A stretch of 64,000 nucleotides of DNA from Pseudomonas sp. Irchel s3b2 (GCF_900187445.1 NZ_FYEB01000016.1:1-64000); one strand, 5' to 3'; numbered from the stretch's first letter, positions 9,053 through 20,523 are shown. Numbers and translations are program-made. The notes: generated by a model not told the origin, from the sequence alone.

Positions 9053-9113
9053 GAAGATAAGTTGTTGAAATTTAAAGGGATTATAGATTTTTGAAGTGGG
9101 TTTGTGAGTTTTT

Positions 9114-9129
9114 GTCTCTGTATTGAGAT
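9114..9129. promoter_or_regulatory. Candidate activator-binding dyad (upstream activating site)
   Basis: GTCTC-TGTATT-GAGAT, an imperfect dyad about 60-75 bases upstream of the sigma-54 promoter. A second copy with the same architecture lies at 9262-9277. This spacing and repetition is what an enhancer-binding protein such as the neighbouring regulator would use. The assignment is inferred from pattern and position only. Confidence 0.45.
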
Positions 9130-9151
9130 TTTTGGTGACTGGGCCGACGCT

Positions 9152-9233
9152 TTCGCGGGCAAGCCTCGCTCCTACGGGATTGTGGTGATTTACAACATTT
9201 GCACTATCTGTAGGAGCGAGGCTTGCCCGCGAA
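9152..9233. repeat. REP-like paired inverted repeat
   Basis: Perfect 23-base arms at 9152-9174 and 9211-9233, each with the CGGGCAAGCCTCGCTCC core, are separated by 36 bases. It lies between the two candidate activator sites and just downstream of the activator gene. Confidence 0.82.
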
Positions 9234-9267
9234 GAGGCCATATCTACCAATGGAGATCAACGTCTCG

Positions 9268-10692
<1,425 letters not shown>

Positions 10693-10721
10693 GTCCAGAA
10701 TGTTTGTTGTCTGTGCGGGCG

Positions 10722-10789
10722 CCTTCGCGGGCAAGCCTCGCTCCTACAGGTCGAGGTGATCCGTAGGAGCTAAGGCCGCGACGCGGTCT
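10722..10789. repeat. Degenerate REP-like hairpin
   Basis: CTTCGCGGGCAAGCCTCGC...CTCCTAC is partly matched by GTAGGAGCTAAGGCCGCG across a short loop. The left half is the same class as the repeat at 9152-9233; the right half has diverged. It lies between the activator gene and the ABC ATPase gene. Confidence 0.55.
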
Positions 10790-10805
10790 GACTGCATGGC
10801 GCCGA

Positions 10806-12386
10806 TTATGCCCACCCCGGACGCGCCGCCGCCAACAGCTCTTTGGTATACGGATGCTGCGGCGAATCAAACACGTCGTGGCTCGCGCCGCTTTCCACCA
10901 CTTTGCCATCCTTGATCACGATCATGTCGTGGGCCAGGGCGCGTATCACGGCCAGGTCGTGGCTGATGAACAGGTAGGTCAGGCCATGTTTTTCCTGAAG
11001 CTGGCGGAGCAGGGCGACCACTTGTTTTTGCACCGTGCGATCCAGCGCCGAGGTCGGTTCGTCGAGCAGGATCAGCGCCGGTTTCAGTACCAGCGCGCGG
11101 GCAATGGCGATGCGTTGGCGTTGGCCGCCGGAGAACTCGTGCGGGTAGCGATGACGACTTTGCGGGTCGAGGCCGACTTCTTCCAGCACCTGGATCACTT
11201 GCGCTTCGCATTCGTCCGGGGTGGACTGGCTGTGAACCTCAAGACCTTCACTGATGATCTGCGCCACCGACATCCTCGGGCTGAGGCTGCCGAAGGGATC
11301 CTGAAATACCACCTGCATCTTTTTGCGCCACGGTCGCAGCTGCTTTTGCGTCAGGCCATCCAGGGCCTCACCCTGAAAGCGAATGCTGCCCTGCGAGTCG
11401 AGCAAGCGCAGGATCGCCTGACCGAGTGTGGATTTGCCCGATCCGGACTCGCCGACGATGCCCAAGGTCTTGCCGCGCTGAACATTCAGGCTGATGCCAT
11501 CCACCGCGCGTAAGTAAGTTTTACGCTGAAACAGCCCGCCACCGAGGGCGAACTGTACGTGCAAATTGTCCACTTCCAGCACCTTTTCACGCTCGTCCCG
11601 GGACAGGGCTTCGCCTTCCGGTTCGGCGTTCAACAGCACGCGGCTGTAAGGATGTTTCGGCTCGGTGAACAGTATTTCGCAGGGCGCCTGCTCGACGATT
11701 TCCCCGGCTTTCATTACGCACACTCGCTGGGCGATGCTGCGCACCAGATTGAGGTCGTGGCTGATCAGCAACAGTGACATGCCGAGCCGTTGTTGCAGGG
11801 ACTTGAGCAGCAGCAGGATCTTGCGCTGCACTGTCACATCCAGCGCGGTAGTCGGCTCATCGGCGATCAGCAATTCCGGCTCGCAGGCCAGGGCCATGGC
11901 GATCATCACCCGTTGCCGCTGACCGCCGGACAACTGATGGGGATAGGCCTTGAGCCGCTCTTCGGGTTTCTGGATGCCCACCAGTTGAAGTAACTCGAGA
12001 GTCCGCGCTTGCGCCGCTTTGCCGCCCAGCCCTTTATGCAATAGCAGGGTTTCGCCGATCTGCTTTTCAATGCTGTGCAGCGGGTTGAGGGAGGTCATCG
12101 GCTCCTGAAAGATCATCGCGATCCGGTTGCCGCGCAGCTCGCGCAAAACCTTGATGTCGGTGCCGATCAATTCCTGGTCTCGATAGCGAATGCTGCCGGT
12201 GGTTTCAGTGCCGGTCTCGGGTAGCAGTTGCAGGATCGAGTGGGCGGTCACCGACTTGCCGCAACCTGACTCGCCGACCAGCGCCAGGCATTCGCCGGGG
12301 CGGATGTCCAGGCACAGGTTGCGCACTACGGTCTGGCCGCTGAAGGCCACGTTGAGGTCACGGATTTCGATCAGGTTGTCACTCAT
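10806..12386 (-). CDS. yejF: Peptide ABC transporter ATPase with two nucleotide-binding domains (YejF)
   Basis: A 526-residue fused ATPase that energises import of peptides by the Yej system. Both halves are complete: Walker A GESGCGKS and signature LSGGQRQRV in the first, Walker A GESGSGKS and signature FSGGQRQRI in the second, each with a DEPT Walker B. Start at 12386 ([11 protein letters not shown]). It is the last gene of the operon yejA-yejB-yejE-yejF, 27 bases after yejE. Confidence 0.92.
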   Translation of the reverse strand: MSDNLIEIRDLNVAFSGQTVVRNLCLDIRPGECLALVGESGCGKSVTAHSILQLLPETGTETTGSIRYRDQELIGTDIKVLRELRGNRIAMIFQEPMTSLNPLHSIEKQIGETLLLHKGLGGKAAQARTLELLQLVGIQKPEERLKAYPHQLSGGQRQRVMIAMALACEPELLIADEPTTALDVTVQRKILLLLKSLQQRLGMSLLLISHDLNLVRSIAQRVCVMKAGEIVEQAPCEILFTEPKHPYSRVLLNAEPEGEALSRDEREKVLEVDNLHVQFALGGGLFQRKTYLRAVDGISLNVQRGKTLGIVGESGSGKSTLGQAILRLLDSQGSIRFQGEALDGLTQKQLRPWRKKMQVVFQDPFGSLSPRMSVAQIISEGLEVHSQSTPDECEAQVIQVLEEVGLDPQSRHRYPHEFSGGQRQRIAIARALVLKPALILLDEPTSALDRTVQKQVVALLRQLQEKHGLTYLFISHDLAVIRALAHDMIVIKDGKVVESGASHDVFDSPQHPYTKELLAAARPGWA

Positions 12387-12413
12387 ATCAACAGTCCGTC
12401 TCATCATCGTGGA

Positions 12414-13436
12414 TCAAGATCGTGGATCAAAGGCATCACGCAACGCCTCGCCAATGAACACTAATAAAGAAAGAATCAGCGCCAGGGTGAAAAACGCCGT
12501 CAGCCCCAGCCACGGCGCTTGCAGATTCTGCTTGCCTTGACCGATCAATTCACCCAGAGACGCACTGCCGGCCGGCATGCCGAAGCCGAGGAAGTCCAAC
12601 GCCGTGAGGGTGGAGATCGCCCCGGTCAGGATGAACGGCAGATAACTCAGGGTGGCGTTCATCGCGTTGGGCAGAATGTGCCGCACGATCACCTTACGGT
12701 CGGTCAGGCCCAGCGCACGGGCGGCCTTGACGTATTCCAGGTTGCGCCCGCGCAGGAATTCGGCGCGCACCACGTCCACCAAAGCCAGCCAGGAAAACAG
12801 CGCCATGATCCCCAGCAGCCACCAGAAATTCGGCTCGACGAACCCCGACAGAATGATCAGCAGGTACAGCACCGGCAGCCCCGACCAGACTTCCAACAAG
12901 CGCTGACCGAGCAGGTCGACCCAGCCGCCGTAATAGCCTTGCAGGGCACCGGCGGCGATGCCGATCAGCGCGCTGATAAACGTCAGCGCCAACGCAAACA
13001 AAATCGACACCCGTGCGCCGAAAATCACCCGGGCCAGCACGTCCCGGGCCTGATCGTCGGTGCCCAGCCAGTTGACCTTCGACGGTGGACTCGGCGCCGG
13101 TTGGTTGAGGTCGTAATTGGGCGTGTCGTCGCTGAACGGGATCGGCGGAAACAGCATCCAGCCGCCGTCCTTGTGAATCAGCTTCTGCACGTAATCGCTG
13201 CGGTAGTCGGCCTGGAACGGCAGTTGCCCACCGAACTCCTGCTCGGTGTGGCGTTTGAACGCCGGGAAGTACAGCGAGCCCTGATAACTGACCATCAGCG
13301 GTTTGTCGTTGGCGATCAGCTCGCCGCCCAAGGTCAGCAGGAACAGGCCGATAAACAACCACAGCGACCACCAGCCCCGGCGGTTTTTCTTGAAGCGGTC
13401 GAAACGGCGACGGCCCAGCGGCGAGAGCTTGAACAT
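12414..13436 (-). CDS. yejE: Peptide ABC transporter permease (YejE)
   Basis: A 340-residue inner-membrane permease of the OppC/DppC group. A cytoplasmic basic N-terminus (FKLSPLGRRRFDRFKKNRR) precedes the first membrane segment. A large periplasmic loop follows, then the permease core with the EAA-type loop RAARALGLTDRKVIVRHILPNA (family consensus region, about residues 225-250). The ATG at 13436 overlaps the yejB stop (ATGA), showing translational coupling. Confidence 0.92.
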   Translation of the reverse strand: MFKLSPLGRRRFDRFKKNRRGWWSLWLFIGLFLLTLGGELIANDKPLMVSYQGSLYFPAFKRHTEQEFGGQLPFQADYRSDYVQKLIHKDGGWMLFPPIPFSDDTPNYDLNQPAPSPPSKVNWLGTDDQARDVLARVIFGARVSILFALALTFISALIGIAAGALQGYYGGWVDLLGQRLLEVWSGLPVLYLLIILSGFVEPNFWWLLGIMALFSWLALVDVVRAEFLRGRNLEYVKAARALGLTDRKVIVRHILPNAMNATLSYLPFILTGAISTLTALDFLGFGMPAGSASLGELIGQGKQNLQAPWLGLTAFFTLALILSLLVFIGEALRDAFDPRS

Positions 13437-14497
13437 CAGGCGTTCCTCGCCGCGAAGTCGATACGTGGATCGACCAGGGTGTAGCAAAGGTCGCCGATGA
13501 GTTTTATCAGCAGGCCGAACAAGGTGAAGATGAACAGCGAACCGAAGACCACCGGGTAATCCCGTGAAACCGCAGCTTCGTAACTCATGCGACCCAGGCC
13601 ATCGAGGGAAAAAATCACTTCGATCAGCAGCGAACCGGCGAAAAATACACTGATGAAAGCCTGCGGAATCCCCGACACTACCAACAGCATCGCGTTACGA
13701 AACACATGGCCGTAAAGCACCCGGCGTTCGCTCAAGCCCTTGGCACGGGCAGTAACCACATACTGGCGTGTGATTTCATTCAGAAAGGAGTTTTTGGTGA
13801 GAATGGTCAGCGTGGCGAAACCGCCGACCACCAGCGCCGTCACTGGCAGTACCAGGTGCCAAAAGTAATCGGTGATTTTGCCCAGGGTCGACAGCGACTC
13901 AAAATTGTCCGAGACCAGTCCGCGCACCGGGAACCAGTTCAACGAGGTGCCGCCGGCGAAAACCACGATCAGGAACATTGCGAACAGGAATGCCGGCATC
14001 GCATAACCGATGATGATCGCGGTGCTGCTCCAGATATCGAAATGGCTGCCATGGTGCACAGCCTTGCGGATGCCCAGAGGGATCGACACCAGATAAGTGA
14101 TCAGCGTGGCCCAGAGCCCGAGGGAAATGGTCACCGGCATTTTTTCCAGGATCAGGTCGGTGACGGTGGCGCCGCGGAAAAAACTCTTGCCGAAGTCGAG
14201 GCGGGCGTAGTTCTTGAGCATCAACCACAGACGTTCCGGTGCCGGCTTATCGAAGCCGTATTGCTTTTCGATCTCTTTGATCAACTGCGGATCGAGTCCA
14301 CGACTGGCACGCGAACTGCCCTGCACGGCGTCGCTGGAACCGCCGCCGACATTCGTGCCGCCGATGCCTTGCAACTGCGCAATGGCCTGTTCCACCGGGC
14401 CACCAGGCGCGGCCTGAACGATGATGAAATTGACCAGAAGAATGATCACCAGTGTCGGAATGATCAGCAGCAAGCGCCGCAATACGTAAGCCCACAT
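13436..14497 (-). CDS. yejB: Peptide ABC transporter permease (YejB)
   Basis: A 353-residue inner-membrane permease of the OppB/DppB group. The N-terminus [16 protein letters not shown] is the standard first membrane segment. A periplasmic insertion follows (about residues 45-95, Gly/Ser rich), then the core with the coupling loop [21 protein letters not shown] (about 260-280). The start codon overlaps the stop of the binding-protein gene (ATGA). Confidence 0.92.
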   Translation of the reverse strand: MWAYVLRRLLLIIPTLVIILLVNFIIVQAAPGGPVEQAIAQLQGIGGTNVGGGSSDAVQGSSRASRGLDPQLIKEIEKQYGFDKPAPERLWLMLKNYARLDFGKSFFRGATVTDLILEKMPVTISLGLWATLITYLVSIPLGIRKAVHHGSHFDIWSSTAIIIGYAMPAFLFAMFLIVVFAGGTSLNWFPVRGLVSDNFESLSTLGKITDYFWHLVLPVTALVVGGFATLTILTKNSFLNEITRQYVVTARAKGLSERRVLYGHVFRNAMLLVVSGIPQAFISVFFAGSLLIEVIFSLDGLGRMSYEAAVSRDYPVVFGSLFIFTLFGLLIKLIGDLCYTLVDPRIDFAARNA

Positions 14498-16365
14498 CAG
14501 TGTGGCCCTCCGGGTTTGCCGCGTTTGATGAGCTCGGCAGTCATCTGTTGGTTGGTCAAGGGAGTGGAGCTCACTTCCCACCAACTCTCGATGGCTGCGT
14601 CATTGCTCGCCTGTACAGAGGGAATGCCGAAGCGGTTCCACCACACGGTCGAGCTGCCTGGCGGGTAATAATTGGGAATCCAATAGAAGTTCCATTGCAG
14701 GACACGGTCCAGGGCATGGGCGTAGCGCAGCATGTCAGCCTGGGTGGTGGCGCGGACCAGGCCGTTGACCAGCGTATCCACCGCCGGGTTCTTCAGCACC
14801 ATGTAGTTGTTGGAACCGGGATCGTTGGCCGCCGCCGAGCCAAAATAGTTGTACAACTCGTTGCCCGGCGAAGTGGTGACCGGGTAGCCGGTGACGATCA
14901 TGTCGTAATCCCGGGACATCAAGCGGTTTACGTATTGGGAGGCGTCGATGTGGCGAATATTCATGTCGATGCCGATTTGTTTGAGGGTGCGCTTATAAGG
15001 CAGCAGCAATCGGTCCATGCCGTTCTGGCTGATCAGGAAGGTGAAGCTCAGCGGTTGACCTTCTGCATTCACCAGTTGATCGCCATCGGGTTTCCAGCCC
15101 GCCTGTTCGAGCAAGTCCAGGGCTTGCAACTGTTTGTCGCGAATCACGCCGCTGCCGTCGGTTTTCGGTGCTTCGAAGACCTGGGTGAAGACTTCGTCGG
15201 GGATTTGACCGCGCAGCGGTTCGAGAATCGCCCGCTCACCTGCGTCGGGCAGTTGCCGGGCTGCAAGGTCGGTATTGGAAAAGTAGCTCTGCTGGCGGAT
15301 GTACAGGTTGCGCATCATTTGCCGGTTGCTCCACTCGAAATCCCAGAGCATGGCCAGGGCCTGGCGCACTCGGCGGTCCTGAAACATCGGGTTTTGCAGG
15401 TTGAACACAAACCCCTGGGCCGTTTGCGGTGCCTCTTTGGCCAGGTGGGCCTTTTGCAGGCGACCGTCGCTCAGGGCCGGGCTCTCGTAACCAATGGAGT
15501 AAGCGGTGGCGGAGAATTCGCGGTTGTAATCGTAGGCGCCGCCACGCAGCACCTGACGGGCAACGTCGGTATCGCCGAAGTACTCGATGCTGAAATGATC
15601 GAAGTTGTAGAGGCCGCGACTGACCGGTAAATCCTTGCCCCACCAGTCGGCATTACGCTCGAAGGTGATGCTGCGCCCGGAGTCGACCTTGTTCACGCGG
15701 TACGGCCCGCTGCCCAGTGGCGGCTCGTAACCGCCACCATTGGCGAAATCGCGGGTCTTCCACCAGTGCTCGGGAAATACCGGCAAGGTCGCGAGGTCCA
15801 GAGGCAGGGTACGGTTTTCATTGCTCTTGAAGTCGAACCGGACAGTGAGTGGCGACTCTACTTCGACGCCTTTGACGTCGGCGAATTGCGTGCGATAGCG
15901 CAGGCTGCCCTGGGTCATCAGCAGGTCGAAAGTGTAGCGCACGTCTTCGGCGGTGATCGGCTTGCCGTCGGCGAAACGGGCCTTCGGATTCAGGTAGAAA
16001 CGCAGAGACAGTCCGTCGTCGGAACGCTCGATCTGTTGGGCCACCAGACCGTAAACGGTATAGGGTTCGTCTAGCGAGCGCTGGGCCAGGGGCGAGTAGA
16101 TCAAGCCGTCGATCTGCGTGACACCCGTGCCCTTGTCGATGTACGGCAAGATATGGTCGAAATGACCGATTTCCATCGCCGAGCGACGCATCGTGCCGCC
16201 CTTGGGCGCTTGCGGGTTGGTGTAGGCGAAATGGCTGAAGCCAGCGGGATACTTCGCCGGTTCACCGTATACGGTCAACGCATGTTGCGGTGCAGCGTTC
16301 ACACCGGCGGCACTCAATAACAGGGCCACGGCAGTGAACAATAAAGTAGGGAAAGCCAGTCGCAT
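14497..16365 (-). CDS. yejA: Periplasmic peptide-binding protein of the Yej system (family 5)
   Basis: A 622-residue solute-binding protein of the SBP_bac_5 family. The N-terminus [19 protein letters not shown]... ending at VNAAP is a clear signal peptide. The mature part begins with [19 protein letters not shown], typical of YejA-type proteins, and has the conserved [10 protein letters not shown] and [12 protein letters not shown] segments. It heads the operon and delivers substrate, probably short or modified peptides, to YejB/YejE. Pseudomonads often carry two tandem binding proteins here; only one is present. Confidence 0.9.
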   Translation of the reverse strand: MRLAFPTLLFTAVALLLSAAGVNAAPQHALTVYGEPAKYPAGFSHFAYTNPQAPKGGTMRRSAMEIGHFDHILPYIDKGTGVTQIDGLIYSPLAQRSLDEPYTVYGLVAQQIERSDDGLSLRFYLNPKARFADGKPITAEDVRYTFDLLMTQGSLRYRTQFADVKGVEVESPLTVRFDFKSNENRTLPLDLATLPVFPEHWWKTRDFANGGGYEPPLGSGPYRVNKVDSGRSITFERNADWWGKDLPVSRGLYNFDHFSIEYFGDTDVARQVLRGGAYDYNREFSATAYSIGYESPALSDGRLQKAHLAKEAPQTAQGFVFNLQNPMFQDRRVRQALAMLWDFEWSNRQMMRNLYIRQQSYFSNTDLAARQLPDAGERAILEPLRGQIPDEVFTQVFEAPKTDGSGVIRDKQLQALDLLEQAGWKPDGDQLVNAEGQPLSFTFLISQNGMDRLLLPYKRTLKQIGIDMNIRHIDASQYVNRLMSRDYDMIVTGYPVTTSPGNELYNYFGSAAANDPGSNNYMVLKNPAVDTLVNGLVRATTQADMLRYAHALDRVLQWNFYWIPNYYPPGSSTVWWNRFGIPSVQASNDAAIESWWEVSSTPLTNQQMTAELIKRGKPGGPH

Positions 16366-16449
16366 TGTCAGCCTTGGAGCCGGGTGGTCGATAACCACAA
16401 TTTGTACGCTAGCGGCGCGTCCCTCGCCAGCCGTATCACGTAACGAAAG

Positions 16450-16481
16450 CACAACGGCCCACCAAAAGGCGGGCCGTTGTG
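16450..16481 (-). terminator. Hairpin terminator after the second parvulin gene
   Basis: Arms of 14 bases (16450-16463 and 16468-16481) form a near-perfect stem around a 4-base loop, CACAACGGCCCGCC-TTTT-GGTGGGCCGTTGTG on the minus strand, followed by a weak CTTTCGTT tail. It starts 20 bases past the parvulin stop codon. It separates that gene from yejA. Confidence 0.65.
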
Positions 16482-16500
16482 TAGAAAGTTTAGGGGTTGA

Positions 16501-16782
16501 TCAGTCCTGACGGCTGGTCACTTCCAGCAGGTGGTAACCGAACTGGGTCTTGACCGGACCTTGTACCACGTTGATCGGTGCGCTGAAGACCACGGTGTCG
16601 AATTCCTTGACCATCTGGCCTGGACCGAACGAACCCAGGTCACCGCCCTGGCGGCTGGACGGGCAGCTGGAGTTGGCTTTGGCTACTTCGGCGAAGTCGG
16701 CACCGGCCTCGATCTGGGCTTTGAGTTCATTGCACTTTTCTTCGCTGGAAACCAGGATGTGACGGGCAGTGGCTTTGGCCAT
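16501..16782 (-). CDS. ppiC: Parvulin-type peptidyl-prolyl cis-trans isomerase (second PpiC paralog)
   Basis: A 93-residue single-domain parvulin with the start MAKATARHILV typical of PpiC; an in-frame ATG five codons upstream is less likely. Motifs are SSCPSSRQGGDLG, the GQMVKEFD turn and FGYHLLEV at the end. It has no signal peptide and is probably cytosolic. Compared with the parvulin at 482-757 it has a more acidic surface (EEKCNELKAQIEAGADF) and lacks the KRGG basic step. It is a single-gene unit with its own terminator. Confidence 0.93.
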   Translation of the reverse strand: MAKATARHILVSSEEKCNELKAQIEAGADFAEVAKANSSCPSSRQGGDLGSFGPGQMVKEFDTVVFSAPINVVQGPVKTQFGYHLLEVTSRQD

Positions 16783-16903
16783 GGGAAAATACTCCATTCA
16801 ATGTTCAATAAAGTGCGGAGCCTACCGGATTCAGTGGGCTATTTCTCTCTCAAAGTTCCGTCAATGTCAGTTCCGTCTATCTCGCATGGCATCGTGGCAT
16901 TGC

Positions 16904-17785
16904 CTAAAGGCCGGCATTTCTCAAGCGTTCGGCATGCTGTACGTACAGGGCGATTGGGTCGATGCCCTTGCGGACCTGACCGGTTGTCTGGCCGAGGCTG
17001 TCCAGATGATCCAGCGGATAGTCCGAACGGATCACTTTCCCCAGATGGGTACTGAATCGGCCGACCATGCCGTCATTCTGCTCGGCTTCGGTGGTGAAAT
17101 AGTGGGAGAAGGCCCGCAGGAAACCGTGCAGCGGATTGAGTGCATGGAGCCCCTCATCGGGAATGTTTCCCTGCAGGGTGCCGCTCCAGGAATAGTAGCG
17201 CACGCCGTTCACCAGTTCGCGACCCTTGCCGCCCCAGGTTTTCGGTAGGCCTTGAGGGTACTTGTCGTTGAATGCGCCGACGCCTTCGGTGGTCAGTGCA
17301 TTGAGCGCGGCGATGGCGTTCTGCGGCAGGTGCCGGTTGCCACTGAGCAACGACAGGAAGTCGGCGAACAGGGTGGCCACCGCTCCGGCGACATGCTCCG
17401 GCAGGCGCCCGGGCGTCAGCGCCTTGCGCAGGAAGTCGGCCAGTTCCGAGCCATGGTTCGGCCCGCTGACCGATGTCACCGAGGCGACCGCCTCCGGCGC
17501 CAGTGCTCCGGCATACCGTGCAGCCAATGCGCCCTGACTGTGACCGATCAGGTTGACTTTGCTTGCACCGGTTCCTTGCAATACCCGATCGATCTGCGCC
17601 AACAGTTGTTCGCCGCGGGTTTCATTGCTGTGGGTAGCTGACAGATGTGGGATGAAAACCCTCGCGCCGGCACTTCTCAGGGCCAGCTTGACGTCATGGA
17701 ACAGTTCCAGATTGCCGATGCGATCGAAGCCGAAGAGCCCATGGGTCAGCAGGATGGGATACTGAGTGGTTGCATTCCTTAGCAT
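16904..17785 (-). CDS. Triacylglycerol lipase, subfamily I.1 (P. fragi type)
   Basis: A 293-residue alpha/beta hydrolase that hydrolyses triacylglycerols. The length and the positions of Ser83 (GHSQG), Asp238 (QNDGMVGR) and His260 (PLDHLDS) agree with my memory of the P. fragi lipase triad. The oxyanion segment YPILLTHGLFGFDR opens the protein, and VSGPNHGSELADF follows the nucleophile. As in P. fragi, there is no obvious signal peptide and no Cys pair, so the export route is unclear. No lipase foldase gene is adjacent. I chose the ATG at 17785; the upstream extension has no homology. It is transcribed alone. Confidence 0.93.
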   Translation of the reverse strand: MLRNATTQYPILLTHGLFGFDRIGNLELFHDVKLALRSAGARVFIPHLSATHSNETRGEQLLAQIDRVLQGTGASKVNLIGHSQGALAARYAGALAPEAVASVTSVSGPNHGSELADFLRKALTPGRLPEHVAGAVATLFADFLSLLSGNRHLPQNAIAALNALTTEGVGAFNDKYPQGLPKTWGGKGRELVNGVRYYSWSGTLQGNIPDEGLHALNPLHGFLRAFSHYFTTEAEQNDGMVGRFSTHLGKVIRSDYPLDHLDSLGQTTGQVRKGIDPIALYVQHAERLRNAGL

Positions 17786-18123
17786 GTAGATTCCTTTTTC
17801 GCAGTAGGTCAGGTGTGTACTCAAGGGGCACTCTAAAGCACACCAGCCGTTCGGCGATGTATGGAAAAGCCGCTGCAACCTGATGAAAACGGAATAGAAA
17901 CGGTACGAAAGTTCGGATGAACATGAGGTCTTGGTCGGAATTTCCGGACATCTTTTTAACGATGGCTGAACGCTTCTCCGTAATGACCTACCTCTGAAAC
18001 GTCCTTTTACCGTGCAAGCCGACGCGATTGTCCGGCAGCGCGGATCGGCGTCGTGAGGTTCAATAGGCTTCGTTTGATGCCGACCGTCAAGGCGGCATTT
18101 ATTCCAAGGACTGGAGCGTATGA
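17786..18123. other. Intergenic region between divergent lipase and repeat-protein genes
   Basis: No gene found in these 338 bases. It must contain the two divergent promoters. A short hairpin TGCCG-N10-CGGCA lies near 18077-18096. I see no strong operator or sigma-54 signature. Confidence 0.5.
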
Positions 18124-19176
18124 ATGACTACTTGTGAAGCAGAGAGCCTGAATGTCGTAGAGCAATATAGGGTGGCACCACAGCTGGACCAGGCGATTAA
18201 CGCTACGCTCGATCCATCCGAAAAAAAGGCCATCGTCACCGTCGCGGCTTACCCCGACATGGTCTGTGGAGACAAGCTGGACATGCGCTGGTCAGGTATC
18301 GACTCAGAGGGTGTTGCGTATTGGCATGAGGTGTCGCGTTTTGTCAGCGAAGCTCAGGTGGGCAGGGCGATTGTCTTTTGCGTATCGGGTGTACACATCG
18401 CCGCACTGGACGGTGGGTCACTCGAGGTTTACTACATCCTCTACACTGCGCGCCTTCGTGAACCTGTGGAGTCCGGGCGTTTATACCTGAACGTCGGTGA
18501 TGCCCGGCCAGGTTTGTTGCCTGTGATTGTGGACGATGCGGTGGGCGGCACGCTCGATCCGGACAGGGTCGCGGAGGGCGCGCGCGTAACGATCAGGCCG
18601 TATGCCCGGATGGCGGCTGGAGATCGGGTCTTGTTGTCCTGGGCAGGTGTTACGCCACAAGCGAGCTTCAATGACGCATTGAAAATCGAATCTTTTGCAG
18701 TCGGCGGCGAACTATCGTTTTGGGTAAATCCCGACTGTATTGCACCCAATCTCGGGGCAGTTGTTACGATCAGCTATTGCGTCGAGCAGAAGGGGCAAGC
18801 GTCACGCTTCTCAGAGCCTGCACGGCTATTGATCGGCCCGCTGGAGCGAGGACCGCTTTTGCCACCTACCGTGCTGGAAGCCGATGAGGGTTGGCTGGAT
18901 CTGCAAGATGCGATCGATGGTGTCACGATTGTGATCGACGATGCCCAAGCCGAGGAGGGGGAACTGGTCTATCTGAAATGTGATGGGGAGCATTTCAGTC
19001 ACCGTGATGATCGTGAAATATCCAGGGAAATGGCCGGTCAGTCGCTGGTATTTATCGTTCCCTACAGATTCTGGCGCGAGCATCGGGACTTGACGGTCCG
19101 AGTAGCCTATTCAGTTGAACGTCTCGACGATGTGAGCCAGCAGTCCGAAGTGACGTTGGTGCAAGTGCAGTCATAG
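18124..19176 (+). CDS. Unrecognised protein of three tandem beta-sandwich-like repeats
   Basis: A 350-residue acidic protein that I cannot assign to a named family. After about 25 residues it consists of three diverged repeats of roughly 110 residues, starting near ATLDPSEKKAIVTV, GTLDPDRVAEGARVTI and WLDLQDAIDGVTIVI. Each repeat has the pattern hydrophobic strand, then GD(K/R)(L/V)xxxW or EGELVYLKC, then a Phe-rich strand and an ending like VxYSV/ISYCV. Alternating strands suggest Ig-like folds, as in repeats of large Pseudomonas surface proteins. No signal peptide or membrane segment is seen, so location is open. ATG at 18124 follows GGAGCG. It is convergent with the DAHP synthase gene. Confidence 0.7.
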   Translation: MTTCEAESLNVVEQYRVAPQLDQAINATLDPSEKKAIVTVAAYPDMVCGDKLDMRWSGIDSEGVAYWHEVSRFVSEAQVGRAIVFCVSGVHIAALDGGSLEVYYILYTARLREPVESGRLYLNVGDARPGLLPVIVDDAVGGTLDPDRVAEGARVTIRPYARMAAGDRVLLSWAGVTPQASFNDALKIESFAVGGELSFWVNPDCIAPNLGAVVTISYCVEQKGQASRFSEPARLLIGPLERGPLLPPTVLEADEGWLDLQDAIDGVTIVIDDAQAEEGELVYLKCDGEHFSHRDDREISREMAGQSLVFIVPYRFWREHRDLTVRVAYSVERLDDVSQQSEVTLVQVQS

Positions 19177-19194
19177 CTGATTTAACGTCAACCA

Positions 19195-19223
19195 CCGTCC
19201 GGTTTTCGATTGAAACCGGACGG
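19195..19223. terminator. Hairpin between convergent genes, probable bidirectional terminator
   Basis: CCGTCCGGTTTTC (19195-19207) pairs with GAAACCGGACGG (19212-19223) around a GATT loop. It lies in the 57-base gap between two convergent stop codons. The T tail is poor, so efficiency is uncertain. Confidence 0.6.
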
Positions 19224-19233
19224 CGGGCACTGG

Positions 19234-20322
19234 TCACTTTGGTTGTTGAGTATGGCGCTGAGAACGAAGTCGCTCGGCTGCCTGCAGCAACAATTGTTCC
19301 GTCCCGGTCCAGCCAAGACAGCCGTCCGTTACCGAAACGCCGTAACGCAGCGACGGGCTCAACGGTTGGCAGCCTTCGAACAAATGGCTTTCAAGCATCA
19401 TGCCGACCAGCGAGCGATCACCTTGCAGGCGTTGTTCGAGCACGTCATTGAACACGGCTGGCTGACGCAATGGATCTTTACCGCTGTTGGCATGGCTGCA
19501 GTCGACCATGATCCGTGCCGGAATCTTGAGTCTGGTCAAATCGCTGTGCACTTGGGCAATGCTGTCGCGGTCGTAGTTCGGCCCGCGATGGCCACCACGC
19601 AGTACCAGGTGGGTGTCGGGGTTGCCTGGTGTCTGGATAATTGCAGGGTGCCCTTGGCTATCGACGCCGAAATGGCGATGCGGATGGGCGGCCGAGCGCA
19701 TGGCGTCGCTGGCGATAGCCACACCGCCATCGGTACCGTTCTTGAACCCTACCGGCATGCTCAGGCCGCTGGCCATTTCCCGGTGGATCTGTGATTCGGT
19801 GGTACGGGCGCCAATCGCGACCCAGCTCAGCAGGTCATCGAAGTAGCCGGCGGCCATCGGCTGCAGCAACTCGGTAGCAACGGGTAAGCCCAGTTGGAGC
19901 ATTTCGCGCATCAATTCGCGGGACAGCGTCAAACCGCCCGCCATATCGTCGCTGCCATCCAGATGCGGGTCGTAGGCCAGGCCTTTCCAGCCGATCGTGG
20001 TGCGGGGTTTTTCGACGTAGGCGCGCATTACCAGCAGCATTTCATCGCTGACTTGCGCGGACAGACGAGCCAGGTTGGCGGCGTATTCGAGGGCTGAACG
20101 GGGATCGTGAATCGAGCAGGGACCGACGATGACCAACAGACGGGAGTCTTCACCGTTGAGGATCGCGCGAACCGCCTGACGGTGGTCGGCGACTTGCCGG
20201 GTCAGGGCATTGCTGAGGGGTAATTGTTGTTTAAGCTGCAATGAGCTGGGCAGACGCAAAGTCAGCGCTTCATTGGCAGGGCTCAGGGTGGACAGTGGCA
20301 GAGCAGAGACGGACGAGTTCAT
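19234..20322 (-). CDS. 3-deoxy-7-phosphoheptulonate synthase (DAHP synthase, class I)
   Basis: A 362-residue class I (AroG/AroF/AroH-type) enzyme that condenses phosphoenolpyruvate and erythrose 4-phosphate, the first step of aromatic amino-acid synthesis. Conserved segments are VIVGPCSIHD near residue 65, MRAYVEKPRTTIGWKG, ELLQP, SWVAIGARTTESQ, MPVGFKNGTDG and VDCSHANSGK. Start ATG at 20322 has an AGGAA ribosome site. A long leader upstream carries two short aromatic-rich ORFs and an intrinsic terminator, so expression is probably attenuated by aromatic amino-acid supply. I do not assign the allosteric type (Phe, Tyr or Trp) from sequence alone. Confidence 0.93.
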   Translation of the reverse strand: MNSSVSALPLSTLSPANEALTLRLPSSLQLKQQLPLSNALTRQVADHRQAVRAILNGEDSRLLVIVGPCSIHDPRSALEYAANLARLSAQVSDEMLLVMRAYVEKPRTTIGWKGLAYDPHLDGSDDMAGGLTLSRELMREMLQLGLPVATELLQPMAAGYFDDLLSWVAIGARTTESQIHREMASGLSMPVGFKNGTDGGVAIASDAMRSAAHPHRHFGVDSQGHPAIIQTPGNPDTHLVLRGGHRGPNYDRDSIAQVHSDLTRLKIPARIMVDCSHANSGKDPLRQPAVFNDVLEQRLQGDRSLVGMMLESHLFEGCQPLSPSLRYGVSVTDGCLGWTGTEQLLLQAAERLRSQRHTQQPK

Positions 20323-20370
20323 ATTCGGTCTTCCTGGGCTGGCGGCGGGTTCGTTCCCGCACGCTCGGCC

Positions 20371-20523
20371 CTACTGGGGTGTTCGACAATTGGCCGGATT
20401 GGCTGCGTGTGTGTGCTTGCCACCTGTGGGTGACCGATCGGAGGCGGCAGGCTGTCCCGAGCGGAGGCTGGTAAATCGCCAGGCGGTAAAGCTGTCGTAA
20501 CGGTAATAAGTGGCGTAGTTCAT
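20371..20523 (-). CDS. Short ORF in DAHP synthase leader, Tyr/aromatic-rich (possible second leader peptide)
   Basis: A 50-codon ORF with a strong CAGGAG ribosome site, starting 49 bases past the intrinsic terminator and ending 48 bases before the synthase ATG. Its first 17 residues read MNYATYYRYDSFTAWRF, with four Tyr, two Phe and one Trp, while the rest (SLRSGQPAASDRSP...) is unremarkable. Such an aromatic cluster right after a good start is typical of regulatory leader peptides, and translation could sense tyrosine or phenylalanine charging. A stable small protein is an alternative. Confidence 0.55.
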   Translation of the reverse strand: MNYATYYRYDSFTAWRFTSLRSGQPAASDRSPTGGKHTHAANPANCRTPQ

